The notes under the pieces were generated by a model. It was not told where the DNA came from and searched no databases. It was given only the letters and a program-made list of their open reading frames with translations. From Gellertiella hungarica (GTDB lineage Bacteria; Pseudomonadota; Alphaproteobacteria; Rhizobiales; Rhizobiaceae), in the NCBI RefSeq assembly GCF_014197145.1, contig NZ_JACIEZ010000002.1:310001-374000 (forward strand): a DNA stretch of 64,000 nt, given 5' to 3'. Position 1 is the first letter of the stretch; the number at the start of each line of letters is the position of its first letter. Below, piece by piece: positions 7,759 to 14,760 of the stretch. The position numbers and the translations under genes are program-made.

Positions 7759-7781
7759 ACACCGTGGCTGGTGTTTTTTCT
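7759..7781 (+). terminator. Rho-independent terminator downstream of the origin
   Basis: ACACC-gtggct-GGTGT followed by TTTTTCTTT. No protein gene precedes it on this strand; the transcript it ends would come out of the origin region, so a short RNA between about 7660 and 7780 is possible. Confidence 0.5.
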
Positions 7782-7931
7782 TTCTCCTTGCGGAGACGTG
7801 ATACGCTACGCGCTGCTCCGCTCGATCAGCTGCCGCAGCTTCACCTCGACCGTCGAGCGTGCCGCCGGCGCATCTCTTTTGTCTCTTGCATCGCCGTACG
7901 CGAGACTTCCCGTAGTGATGGGAGGTGGATC

Positions 7932-8354
7932 ATGCCAAGACGTGCAGACGAGAGGAACGAGACTGGACGTGCCGCGACGGAGCGGTGGAGGAAGGGTCTG
8001 CGCGCGCGTGGTGCTCCTGAAGCGTGTCACGTCGATACGGCCGTTGCGGCTGCGGTTGCCGTGGCACTGGCAAAGGCCCAGTCCGAAGGACACGACGTTC
8101 CTGCCGCGCTCAAGTGCGTGATCGCAGACGCGCTCAAGCTCCTCAAGTCCCGCGGCTATGACAGCGGACTTTCCACCAAAGCCGCGATGAGACGTCTACT
8201 CGCACGTCGCGACCGTTCCGCGCTCGTGTCGGCAGTGTCCGGCAAGCTCAAGCGCTTCTCTACGAAACCTGAATCAACGGACGTCTCTCCGCATTACTTC
8301 TTACTTGAGAAACGAATTTCTGACGATTCACGTAGTGACGGGGAGGAAGCGTGA
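7932..8354 (+). CDS. Unknown basic protein next to the origin
   Basis: 140 residues. ATG at 7932 is selected for its GGGAGGTGG; the frame is open further upstream but without such a site. The N-terminus is strongly basic (MPRRADERNETGRAATERW), followed by an alanine-rich stretch (DTAVAAAVAVALAKAQ) and helices KCVIADALKLLKSRGY. A TCCCGTAGTGA site lies 14 bp before the start, so it is probably regulated together with 8354-8638, whose start overlaps its stop. Function unknown; position opposite rep suggests a replication or copy-number role, unproven. Confidence 0.6.
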   Translation: MPRRADERNETGRAATERWRKGLRARGAPEACHVDTAVAAAVAVALAKAQSEGHDVPAALKCVIADALKLLKSRGYDSGLSTKAAMRRLLARRDRSALVSAVSGKLKRFSTKPESTDVSPHYFLLEKRISDDSRSDGEEA

Positions 8355-8638
8355 TGAGGTATAACCCTTTCGCAATTCGCCGCTCCGTCGATCCTCGGCA
8401 CCCAGCCGTCGTAGAAGCACTACACGTCCTTGCGATGGTCGCCGCGGAAGATGCGGATTATGCTAAGGCACAGAACGGCGTTGGTTTCAGCAAGTCCGAC
8501 TCTCCGAAAGGTCACAGCTTCGCGCAGCTCAGCCCTGAGCAAGTCCTCTCATCGGACACGCTCACGTCCGACGTTCTCCGCCTCGCCGCGCGCTACCGAC
8601 GGCAAGCCAGTCGCGTTGGTCAAGGAACGCTGCTGTAA
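8354..8638 (+). CDS. Small unknown protein with DGxGFxxxD-like motif
   Basis: 94 residues; ATG at 8354 shares bases with the previous stop and follows GGGGAGGAAG; a GTG three bases earlier is an alternative. It contains AKAQNGVGFSKSDSPKGHSFA, which resembles a short motif (roughly DGxGFNxxDxxFGxSLA) that I recall from assorted phage and plasmid proteins, so it may be a small domain of that kind. A TCACGTAGTGA site sits 16 bp before the start. No function can be claimed. Confidence 0.55.
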   Translation: MRYNPFAIRRSVDPRHPAVVEALHVLAMVAAEDADYAKAQNGVGFSKSDSPKGHSFAQLSPEQVLSSDTLTSDVLRLAARYRRQASRVGQGTLL

Positions 8639-8722
8639 CGTGCGGGTAAATCGTCTCAAGTTGCGTACATCCGATTCAGCCCTTCCACTCTCTCCGCCGC
8701 CGGCGATTGAATCTTTCACCAG

Positions 8723-8749
8723 ATCCTCCTGAAATCATCGCAGGAGGAT
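8723..8749 (+). promoter_or_regulatory. Hairpin sequestering the ribosome binding site of 8754
   Basis: ATCCTCCTG-aaatcatcg-CAGGAGGAT: a perfect 9-bp inverted repeat whose right arm is the Shine-Dalgarno sequence, four bases before the ATG. The left arm is a complete anti-Shine-Dalgarno. A similar element precedes 44854. A GAATCTTTCA motif lies at 8709-8718. Confidence 0.6.
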
Positions 8750-8753
8750 TCAC

Positions 8754-9344
8754 ATGACTATCAAATCCGCAGAGCCGCACACGATCGCACCACGTCTCGG
8801 GTATCTCGAAGACAAAGTCGACTATCTTGCTTCGCGTTCCGGCGGCGACGGTGGCACGGATCCTTCGCCGCTGCTCGAAAAACTCTGGAAAGCCACGCTG
8901 CTCGGCGCCACGACGGACGGCTCTTTCTCAGAAACGCCGTGGAATGACCCGCCGCTCTACGATCCGGAAACGGTCGGCTCGCTGCACATGACTGTTTTCG
9001 GGGCGGTATACGGTTCCCAGAATGCGCAGGCCTGCCAAGATGGCTACGGCATGTACGGCAAGATTTTCGGACTCATCTCGCCGGAGTGGTCTCCATCCGC
9101 GCTCGGTTTCCGACCTCTGGTCGAAGACATCTATTACGGCGGCCCCGACGTTGGCAGCTTCCGATCCGCTGGAGTATCTCTCAGCCGATCAATCTGGCAC
9201 GACGACGCCTCGATGCTCGGATCCGACCGTCCCTCGACCATCATCGGCCGGATCGAAGCCCTTCGCGCCGACCTTGAGCAGCTTGCGAACAGTATGGAAG
9301 CCGAGATCGAACGTCTCGACAATGCGATCAGCGGAATGCACTGA
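8754..9344 (+). CDS. Unknown phage protein with C-terminal coiled coil
   Basis: 196 residues starting at an ATG with an excellent but hairpin-enclosed AGGAGG. The N-terminal part has RLGYLEDKVDYLASR, the centre is rich in Gly/Pro/Tyr (for example DGYGMYGKIFGLISPEW), and the last 40 residues form a heptad-like helix (IEALRADLEQLANSMEAEIERL). No transmembrane segment or enzyme motif. It leads a short run with 9346-9630 and 9630-9923 that ends at the terminator near 10000. Confidence 0.6.
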   Translation: MTIKSAEPHTIAPRLGYLEDKVDYLASRSGGDGGTDPSPLLEKLWKATLLGATTDGSFSETPWNDPPLYDPETVGSLHMTVFGAVYGSQNAQACQDGYGMYGKIFGLISPEWSPSALGFRPLVEDIYYGGPDVGSFRSAGVSLSRSIWHDDASMLGSDRPSTIIGRIEALRADLEQLANSMEAEIERLDNAISGMH

Positions 9345-9345
9345 C

Positions 9346-9630
9346 ATGAACCGCACTGACCGCACTCTCATCATCTCGACGTCCGTCGCCGCCGCCGCGC
9401 TCCTCGTTGCCTACGGCGTGGTTCCGGCTGTCTGTGCGGTCCTGCTTGCTCTTTATGCCCGTGAGCACATGCTCCGCACCGCCGCGACGTCGGCTCTCCG
9501 TCAGCTGGCCGTGCAGCTCGAGTACGAGGCCTCATCGCGCCGCCGCCTAGAAGACATGCTCGAGTCCAGGTTCCTCATGCGCGGCCTAAGTGACATCTTC
9601 GGAACCGACGACAAAGGGAGCCTGCACTGA
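9346..9630 (+). CDS. Small membrane-anchored protein
   Basis: 94 residues; ATG at 9346 is one base after the upstream stop. The N-terminal 40 residues are hydrophobic (LIISTSVAAAALLVAYG and VVPAVCAVLLALYA), probably a helical hairpin or one long membrane segment, followed by a charged helix (QLEYEASSRRRLEDMLESR) that should face the cytoplasm. The start of the next gene overlaps its stop. Topology resembles small phage membrane proteins such as exclusion or spanin-like factors, but nothing identifies it. Confidence 0.6.
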   Translation: MNRTDRTLIISTSVAAAALLVAYGVVPAVCAVLLALYAREHMLRTAATSALRQLAVQLEYEASSRRRLEDMLESRFLMRGLSDIFGTDDKGSLH

Positions 9631-9923
9631 TGAGCGACTTCACGCCCAGACAGGCAGTAGACGCGTACCTCGGCGGCGAAGCGCTCGACCCGTTCGTCCT
9701 GCGCGCTGCCGTTGCGCAGCTGGTCGCGGCGTACGACGAGGTAACCGATCTCGCATTCGACGCGGTAGACGACCCCATGAACGCGAAAGCCTTCGGCGAG
9801 CTCGCGACCGAACTGCTGCACCAGCAAACGCTGCTCGAGGATTTCTTGGTCTCGACCGACGCTGTCACTGCTCTGCCGGATCTCATCCGGAGTCGTCCGA
9901 CACGGAAAACGACGCGAGTTTGA
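9630..9923 (+). CDS. Small acidic helical protein
   Basis: 97 residues, TGATG coupling to the previous gene. Almost entirely helical and alanine/leucine/aspartate rich (RQAVDAYLGGEALDPFVLRA, LVAAYDEVTDLAFDAVDD). No motif recognised. Last gene before the terminator at 9995-10040. Confidence 0.55.
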   Translation: MSDFTPRQAVDAYLGGEALDPFVLRAAVAQLVAAYDEVTDLAFDAVDDPMNAKAFGELATELLHQQTLLEDFLVSTDAVTALPDLIRSRPTRKTTRV

Positions 9924-9994
9924 GAATGTGCTTGCGCCGGTGAGCGCCGACAGCAATCATCAGAAGGCACAAAGTCCTTGTGCGCTTCCGAACT

Positions 9995-10040
9995 GCCCCC
10001 GTCGAGCGACCCCAAGCGCTCCGGGGGCTATCTTTTTTCT
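9995..10040 (+). terminator. Rho-independent terminator
   Basis: GCCCCCG and CGGGGGC arms (9995-10001, 10022-10028) followed by TATCTTTTTTCT. It separates the 8754-9923 run from the gpZ-like gene. Confidence 0.8.
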
Positions 10041-10053
10041 AGGGAGTACGCAC

Positions 10054-10791
10054 ATGGAATTTACGTTCGATACACGACAGCTGCAGTTCGCTTTCACGAA
10101 GCTGGAGAAGAAAGCACTTCCCGCTGCACAGGCAGGTTTCCTGAACGGCATTGCCTTCGCGGCTCGCAAACAGCTGCTGTCGCACGCCGACAAGACCATC
10201 GAAGGAAAACCTACCCCGTGGACGAAGAAAGGATTCGTCGTCGACAAGGCCGTGCCGGGCAAGGCTCCTGAGGCCGCGGTACGTATCCAGCCGCAGCAGG
10301 CCGCGTACATGACCTACCTGATCAGTGGCGGCACCCGGCATGCCGGAGATCCGGGTGCGACGAAATTCGACGTCCGCGTCGAGGGCGCGAAAGACGGCCT
10401 AAACTCATTCGGCAACATGAAGAAGAACTACCTGCGTCAGGTGGCTCGGAAGGCGAAGACTGAGAAGACAAAACGAGCGCGGCTTGCCAAAAAGCGTGAA
10501 AACCTCCGAAAAAAGGGACTGTCCACGGCACCGGCCCGGTGGATGAACAACAACCCTTCGGGCAAGCCGGGCATCTTCTTCGGCAAGATCGGAGCCAAGC
10601 GAGGCTACTGGGAGCGTGCGCGAATGCATGACGGAGACTACAAGATCAAGTTGCTGGTCGCGTTCTCCGACGACGCGAAGTATCGTCCGACTTTCGCGTG
10701 GAACGACGAGATCATGAAGTCGATCAGGATACAGAACACAACCAAGCTGTTTGATGCTGAGCTGGCGAGAGCGCTGAAGACGATCTCTTAG
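10054..10791 (+). CDS. gpZ-like minor tail / tail-completion protein
   Basis: 245 residues, very basic in the centre (RKAKTEKTKRARLAKKREN). The N-terminal part KLEKKALPAAQAGFLNGIAF, KGFVVDKA and the QPQQAAYMTYLISGGTRHAG box fit the pattern of a phage minor-tail/completion protein family related to lambda gpZ as I remember it. Lambda Z works at the neck during tail joining. Here the gene lies 20 kb away from the other tail genes, alone after a terminator, with GGGAG upstream of ATG 10054. The family link is moderate; a different basic structural protein is possible. Confidence 0.5.
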   Translation: MEFTFDTRQLQFAFTKLEKKALPAAQAGFLNGIAFAARKQLLSHADKTIEGKPTPWTKKGFVVDKAVPGKAPEAAVRIQPQQAAYMTYLISGGTRHAGDPGATKFDVRVEGAKDGLNSFGNMKKNYLRQVARKAKTEKTKRARLAKKRENLRKKGLSTAPARWMNNNPSGKPGIFFGKIGAKRGYWERARMHDGDYKIKLLVAFSDDAKYRPTFAWNDEIMKSIRIQNTTKLFDAELARALKTIS

Positions 10792-10820
10792 CGTTTACCG
10801 ATCCCTAATGCCACACGAGA

Positions 10821-10854
10821 TATGTCTCTCACTGATACAACAGTGGGAGACATA
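10821..10854. promoter_or_regulatory. Long inverted repeat over the start of the pseudo-methyltransferase gene (CACTG-N6-CAGTG copy 2)
   Basis: TATGTCTCTCACTG-atacaa-CAGTGGGAGACATA: 14-bp arms with one mismatch, ending two bases before the ATG and including the GGGAG ribosome site. It could act as a protein operator or as an mRNA hairpin. The CACTG-N6-CAGTG core is shared with 5279-5294 and 45988-46003. Confidence 0.7.
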
Positions 10855-10856
10855 CC

Positions 10857-12212
10857 ATGCCGCTAGTCGAAGGCAGATGGTTGGGTTGGCGCCGTGATCC
10901 CGCTCCGAAGGAACCGACACCGAAGCCGCCAGCCATGCGCGTCGTCGAAGTCTACTCCGGACTGGGTCTCGGCATCGGGCTTGCCGCGGGTGGCATGCGG
11001 GTTATCCAAGGATTCGATGTCGGCCTCACGCGGGACATCCTGCTGCGCTCCGGTGTCGAAGTCCAAGACTTCGCGAGCCTGAGTACCGTGGCGGATACCG
11101 TGCGTCTCGCGAGAGCAGACGTCGTCGCCGGGTATCTGCTGACGGAGCGCCAAGCATCGGATCTCTTATACCTTGCAGGCATGACGCGCACAGAGTGGAT
11201 CATCGCGATCTCGCCTGCCCGACGTGTGTCCGACATCAGCCCTTGGCTATGGCAGTACGGCTACGGCGTGACGTCGCTCCGCTGCCGCGCTACTGCATAC
11301 GGATCCGGTGACGGTGGAGAATACGATATCACGATCGCTAGACAGCTCGACCGCGACCAGTCGCTGCTCGACAGCCTGCTTCGGAGGCAGACAAAGGATC
11401 CGGTAAAGTTGCCTCCGCACCTGCTCCATGCATCGTCCGTTGAACGCATAGCGGCGCGAAAGGGCCTTCCGAGAGGCATTTCCCTTCAGCGGACTGAATC
11501 CGAACTGGCTGTCGTTGAAAGTGCATGCCCTACGATGCTGCCATATCAGATCTCCCAGATTGTCATCGCCCGACACGATGGTGTCGACATGCCATTGCCG
11601 GATCGCGCCACCTATGACGGCTTCATAGCTGAGACTCTGGCCAAGTCGGAAGGAAAGCCGAGGGACATCACGGACAGAACGCTCGCGAATTTCTTTTCAC
11701 GCCTGAGAAACGGGCGCGATTTGCTGCGCGGCCGCACATATCATCGGGAATCGGACGAAGAAGAGGTGCTGGAAGCCGCTGTCGTCGAGTTCAACGCGTG
11801 GTTCGAAAAGCAAGACCCGCCGCCGCCGAAGCTGAAGTCGATCTCACCTTCTGTCATGTCGGACTACAAGTCGGCTTTGAGGTGGGATCGTCGATTGTGG
11901 GAAAGCCAGCATCCATCTGACCGAAAAGATCCGCCGCCTCCGGCAGGACAGAAACCTAAGCGTCGCATGGCGCCCAGCTGGTATTCATTCTCATTTAGTG
12001 AACGCTTCATCCCTCCGCCTCCGCCGCGCGAGCCTGGCAAGCCACTGAACTTTAATCGTCTCCTCAGTTCATCATCGACACCGGAGGACGATATCGACGA
12101 CGTCTACGCAGACGATGATGGATATGAGATCAGAAACGGGAAGTTGAGGCGCAAGGGCACGAAGCGCGGTCGTCCACCCGGCAGCCGGAACAAAGCGAAG
12201 CCGAAAACTTGA
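10857..12212 (+). CDS. C5 cytosine methyltransferase-like protein lacking the catalytic Cys, AT-hook-like tail
   Basis: 451 residues. Residues 27-46 (VVEVYSGLGLGIGLAAGG) match the C5-methyltransferase SAM motif I (FSGIGGLDLGLERAG in the active enzyme at 46857-47816). Residues about 135-165 (YGYGVTSLRCRATAYG ... YDITIAR) align with the region GYDVAWRVLDSKFFG ... YIVAM of that enzyme, and ACPTMLPYQISQIVIA resembles motif X. The PCQ box is replaced by YLLTERQAS and the ENV box by EWIIAISPA, so catalysis is not expected. The C-terminal 200 residues are a proline-rich extension ending with KRGRPPGSRNKAKPKT, an AT-hook-like sequence. A DNA-binding or decoy pseudoenzyme is inferred. It heads a three-gene run to the terminator at 13121. 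Confidence 0.65.
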   Translation: MPLVEGRWLGWRRDPAPKEPTPKPPAMRVVEVYSGLGLGIGLAAGGMRVIQGFDVGLTRDILLRSGVEVQDFASLSTVADTVRLARADVVAGYLLTERQASDLLYLAGMTRTEWIIAISPARRVSDISPWLWQYGYGVTSLRCRATAYGSGDGGEYDITIARQLDRDQSLLDSLLRRQTKDPVKLPPHLLHASSVERIAARKGLPRGISLQRTESELAVVESACPTMLPYQISQIVIARHDGVDMPLPDRATYDGFIAETLAKSEGKPRDITDRTLANFFSRLRNGRDLLRGRTYHRESDEEEVLEAAVVEFNAWFEKQDPPPPKLKSISPSVMSDYKSALRWDRRLWESQHPSDRKDPPPPAGQKPKRRMAPSWYSFSFSERFIPPPPPREPGKPLNFNRLLSSSSTPEDDIDDVYADDDGYEIRNGKLRRKGTKRGRPPGSRNKAKPKT

Positions 12213-12266
12213 GACATGCGCCGCCGGCGCGGATCCTTGTGGTTACAAACCGCGTGGAGGCCGCCG

Positions 12267-12755
12267 TTGCAGTCCATACCTAACATCGAATCCTTCCCGA
12301 TATGGGATACGACACCCGCCCCGCGGCCTCGCCGCACTGACTGGGTGACAGTCGGCTCATCGTACGACGTCGCGCTGCTTATCCAGTTGTGGTCGCGCGT
12401 CATGCAGAGCCGCCTGTGGGAGATCCCTGATTCTGACAGCATAGCCTGGGATCTGGCCGACGTCCTGCTCCAGGGCTACCGCCGAGACACCGTTCGCGTC
12501 GTCGACGGCATGCTCCAGATCGACCGCCGTCATCTGCGAGAGCTGCGCGATCAGGCTGATTGGCTCCTGGACTACATCACCGACGAACATGGCGACCATC
12601 GGTACGTCTGGTGCCGCGATGTCGGCGACTACGTGCGTGTGAGCGACGAGCAGCCGGTGACCGATCTCGATGATGCGAGAAGGGTGATCCCGACGATAGA
12701 GGGTATCCGCGAAGTCGCGGCCGAGAACGTGATCAAATTCCAGAAGAGAGTGTGA
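12267..12755 (+). CDS. Unknown protein, second gene of the pseudo-methyltransferase cassette
   Basis: 162 residues from TTG 12267, preferred because TGGAGG stands six bases upstream; an ATG at 12216, four bases after the previous stop, is in frame but weakly preceded. The sequence is Trp- and Asp-rich (LLIQLWSRVMQSRLWEIPD, HRYVWCRDVGDYVRV) with no enzyme motif. Its stop overlaps the region just before the next start, indicating co-translation. A GACTGGGTGACA element lies inside its 5' part (12339-12350). Confidence 0.6.
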   Translation: MQSIPNIESFPIWDTTPAPRPRRTDWVTVGSSYDVALLIQLWSRVMQSRLWEIPDSDSIAWDLADVLLQGYRRDTVRVVDGMLQIDRRHLRELRDQADWLLDYITDEHGDHRYVWCRDVGDYVRVSDEQPVTDLDDARRVIPTIEGIREVAAENVIKFQKRV

Positions 12756-12757
12756 CC

Positions 12758-13087
12758 ATGGCGAAGAGAAGCACGAAAACCGTACCAGCCCCAGTCGAAG
12801 CCGCCCCAGCTCCGGAGACGACCTATCTCCCTTCGCCGGTGGCCACGCTCCTGAGCACTCCGAAGACGCGCGCGGAGATCGCGCTGCGCGATGCCGTACG
12901 TTCACGTTTGCTGGCCGTCGAAGCGTCTGTTGGAGAATTCATCCAAGAGAAGCAGGCAGAAGGATTCAGCATGCAGGAGATCGATCAGCTGTATGCGGTC
13001 GAGCTTCCCATCTCGCTTGCGTATCAGACTGACGGCGGACGCATCCGTGTGCGGTGCGACGCCCAGATCGTCGAGCGGGCATCGTAG
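12758..13087 (+). CDS. Small unknown protein, third gene of the cassette
   Basis: 109 residues, ATG 12758 two bases after the previous stop. A low-complexity Lys/Pro/Ala N-terminus (KTVPAPVEAAPAPE) precedes a helical domain (KTRAEIALRDAVRSRLLAVE, FSMQEIDQLYAVELP). No known motif. The terminator at 13121-13150 follows directly, closing the unit that begins at 10857. Confidence 0.6.
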   Translation: MAKRSTKTVPAPVEAAPAPETTYLPSPVATLLSTPKTRAEIALRDAVRSRLLAVEASVGEFIQEKQAEGFSMQEIDQLYAVELPISLAYQTDGGRIRVRCDAQIVERAS

Positions 13088-13120
13088 CTGCTCACAGTCT
13101 GCCAACCTTGTAGCAACGCG

Positions 13121-13165
13121 TAGCCGCCCACGAGGCGGCTATACTATTTTCGCGAATGTAGTATA
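13121..13165 (+). terminator. Terminator followed by a TATACTA/TAGTATA inverted repeat
   Basis: TAGCCGCC-cacga-GGCGGCTA then CTATTTT ends the upstream cassette. Overlapping its end, TATACTA (13140-13146) and TAGTATA (13159-13165) form a perfect inverted repeat just before the gene at 13175, a possible promoter or operator. Confidence 0.7.
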
Positions 13166-13174
13166 ACGGCTTTC

Positions 13175-13840
13175 ATGAAGCCGCTCGATTTCATGTTTCA
13201 GACCCTCCTCGCGGAACTCGGTCAGCAGCTCGCCGACGTCGCCCCCACGAACTGGCCGCTGTCATCGCGCGTGGTGCCGGTGACCGTCCGCGGAGCGAAA
13301 TACTGGTATCTCGATGACAAAGGCACGAGGACGTATCTCGGCCCTGCTTCCGATGCCGACCTGACCCAGCGCGTCGAAGCCTTCCAGCGGGAGAAAGACG
13401 GCTACCGCCAGCGGAAGCGCCTAGTGGCTACGCTAGTCCGTCAGGCATACCTCCCGACCGTCCCGGCCGACAACGCGGCGCAGGTTCGTGCGCTGCCGTC
13501 AGGCTCGGTGATCGACGGCGACGTCGCTTATCTTGTCTATAGCGGCCTTCTAGGCATGCGGCTACCGCCGCTCCAGCGCGATCCCGTTCTTGAGACGACC
13601 GAGGAGCCGTTCCTGGTCGAAGAGCGCGTGCGCGGCATTCTGCTGGCCGACGGCGGCATTGGCGTGCTGGTTCCGGATCCCGCGCGGTGGGGCGTGTGGC
13701 AGCGTGAACGCGGAAACGCCCGCGGCGAGGTTGTGCTGCGGGCGATGGAGGCGGTGAGGATGGGGTATGAGATCGAGGCCGCGGAAGAGGCTTACGGCGT
13801 GTATGTGAAAGCAGGTTCGCGCTCGAGCAGCGGACCGTAG
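13175..13840 (+). CDS. Possible nucleotidyltransferase-like protein (GSU2403 type), degenerate
   Basis: 221 residues. The start ATG at 13175 follows a short gap after the terminator and lacks a clear ribosome site. GAKYWYLDDKGTRTYLGP near residue 40, the helical QRKRLVATLVRQAYLP stretch and the later LLADGGIGVLVPDPARWGVW resemble the N-terminal and C-terminal parts of GSU2403-family nucleotidyltransferases (NTP_transf_8), but the G-S and D-x-D core is not obvious. It ends inside the 3' end of the convergent AbiEii gene (49-bp overlap). Alternative: an unrelated phage protein. Function uncertain. Confidence 0.45.
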   Translation: MKPLDFMFQTLLAELGQQLADVAPTNWPLSSRVVPVTVRGAKYWYLDDKGTRTYLGPASDADLTQRVEAFQREKDGYRQRKRLVATLVRQAYLPTVPADNAAQVRALPSGSVIDGDVAYLVYSGLLGMRLPPLQRDPVLETTEEPFLVEERVRGILLADGGIGVLVPDPARWGVWQRERGNARGEVVLRAMEAVRMGYEIEAAEEAYGVYVKAGSRSSSGP

Positions 13841-14667
13841 AAGTCGGCCAGCTCGTCGACGACCTCGCCCAGATCCTGTGGCATTCCGGTGATCCTGTTC
13901 TTCGTCAGGTGGCGCTGCCAGTCGACCTGCCGCATGTCCGCGTATTCGCTAGAAAGACCTACCGGAAGTCCTTCAGGAAGGTCGGTGGAGCGCTGACGGA
14001 AAGTATGCTCGATGGCAGCCCGGATCGTCTCCCGGTCGAAGCCGCGGCGGGACAGGACGAGGAGGTCTCGGTAGTCCTTCAGGCGCGTGTTCGTGAGGCC
14101 GCGTACGACGATGGAGTGCAACTTCTCGGCCATGGAGTATTCGAACGGCTGTGCCTTGATCGTCTGCGACGACTGCCCCTCGATCTGGGGGCGGATACGA
14201 AGCTCGCGCAGCCCGACCGGAGGCTCTCCGCCGATGCCGACGTCTGCATACGTCGACACGCGCACCTTGCCGAGATGGCCGACGATGTGAACGCGCAGCC
14301 CGTTGTGCTCTCCGTGTTCATGCTCGAGGACGGAAGTCTTCGAGACTTCGAAGACCCAGCCGTCGTTGTCCTCGATCTGGAATGCCTTCCGGAAGAGAGA
14401 CAGGATCTCGTCGTGCGTCTCGCCCTCATAGGAATGCAGGTCGATGTCGGCCGTGGGGCGGTTCATGTCCGCCATGTTTGGGCACCAGTGATAGAGGCAG
14501 CCCCCGGTGACGACTAGGTGTTCGGACTCTTCGTATGCATAAAGACGGCATGCGATCCGCTCCTGTGCGAGCTTCTGCAGCGCCTGCGGGACGTCCTGTC
14601 CGCGTGCCTTGGCCTTTGCCTTGACCTTCTCCGCTATTCGATCTCCAAGTGCGACTTCGTGCGACAT
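13792..14667 (-). CDS. abiEii: AbiEii-type nucleotidyltransferase toxin
   Basis: 291 residues, toxin half of a type IV toxin-antitoxin system; family members (AbiEii, MenT) are nucleotidyltransferases that block growth and can abort phage infection. Visible motifs: VVTGGCLYHWC near residue 50, NRPTADIDLHSYEG (the RxTxDIDL core), FEYSMAEKLHSIVVRG (substrate Lys region) and RLKDYRDLLVLSRRG (KDxxDL motif). ATG at 14667 follows GGAGGAG. The antitoxin gene lies just upstream on the same strand. The 3' end overlaps the convergent gene 13175-13840. Confidence 0.85.
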   Translation of the reverse strand: MSHEVALGDRIAEKVKAKAKARGQDVPQALQKLAQERIACRLYAYEESEHLVVTGGCLYHWCPNMADMNRPTADIDLHSYEGETHDEILSLFRKAFQIEDNDGWVFEVSKTSVLEHEHGEHNGLRVHIVGHLGKVRVSTYADVGIGGEPPVGLRELRIRPQIEGQSSQTIKAQPFEYSMAEKLHSIVVRGLTNTRLKDYRDLLVLSRRGFDRETIRAAIEHTFRQRSTDLPEGLPVGLSSEYADMRQVDWQRHLTKNRITGMPQDLGEVVDELADFYGPLLEREPAFTYTP

Positions 14668-14688
14668 GACGTTTCTCCTCCCAAGCGA

Positions 14689-14760
14689 TCCCGTAGTGAT
14701 CGTGAGAGGATGTTTCGTCGGCGGCTTGCATGGGACAAAGCCGCCGGCCGGCGGCGGTCA
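14689..14760. promoter_or_regulatory. abiE intergenic spacer with TCCCGTAGTGA site and GC palindrome
   Basis: The 90-bp gap between antitoxin and toxin holds TCCCGTAGTGA (14689-14699), 22 bp before the toxin ATG, and the palindromic GCCGCCGGCCGGCGGCGGTC (14740-14760) overlapping the antitoxin stop. The hairpin could lower read-through into the toxin gene; this is inference. Confidence 0.5.

Noticed and set aside
7771-8121. Alternative reading frame over the start of 7932-8354
   Set aside because: It begins in the terminator T run and lacks a ribosome site; the frame from 7932 has GGGAGGTGG.
12216-12266. ATG at 12216 as start of the second cassette gene
   Set aside because: It is within a dispersed GC element and weakly preceded; TTG 12267 has TGGAGG at six bases. 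The upstream start remains possible.
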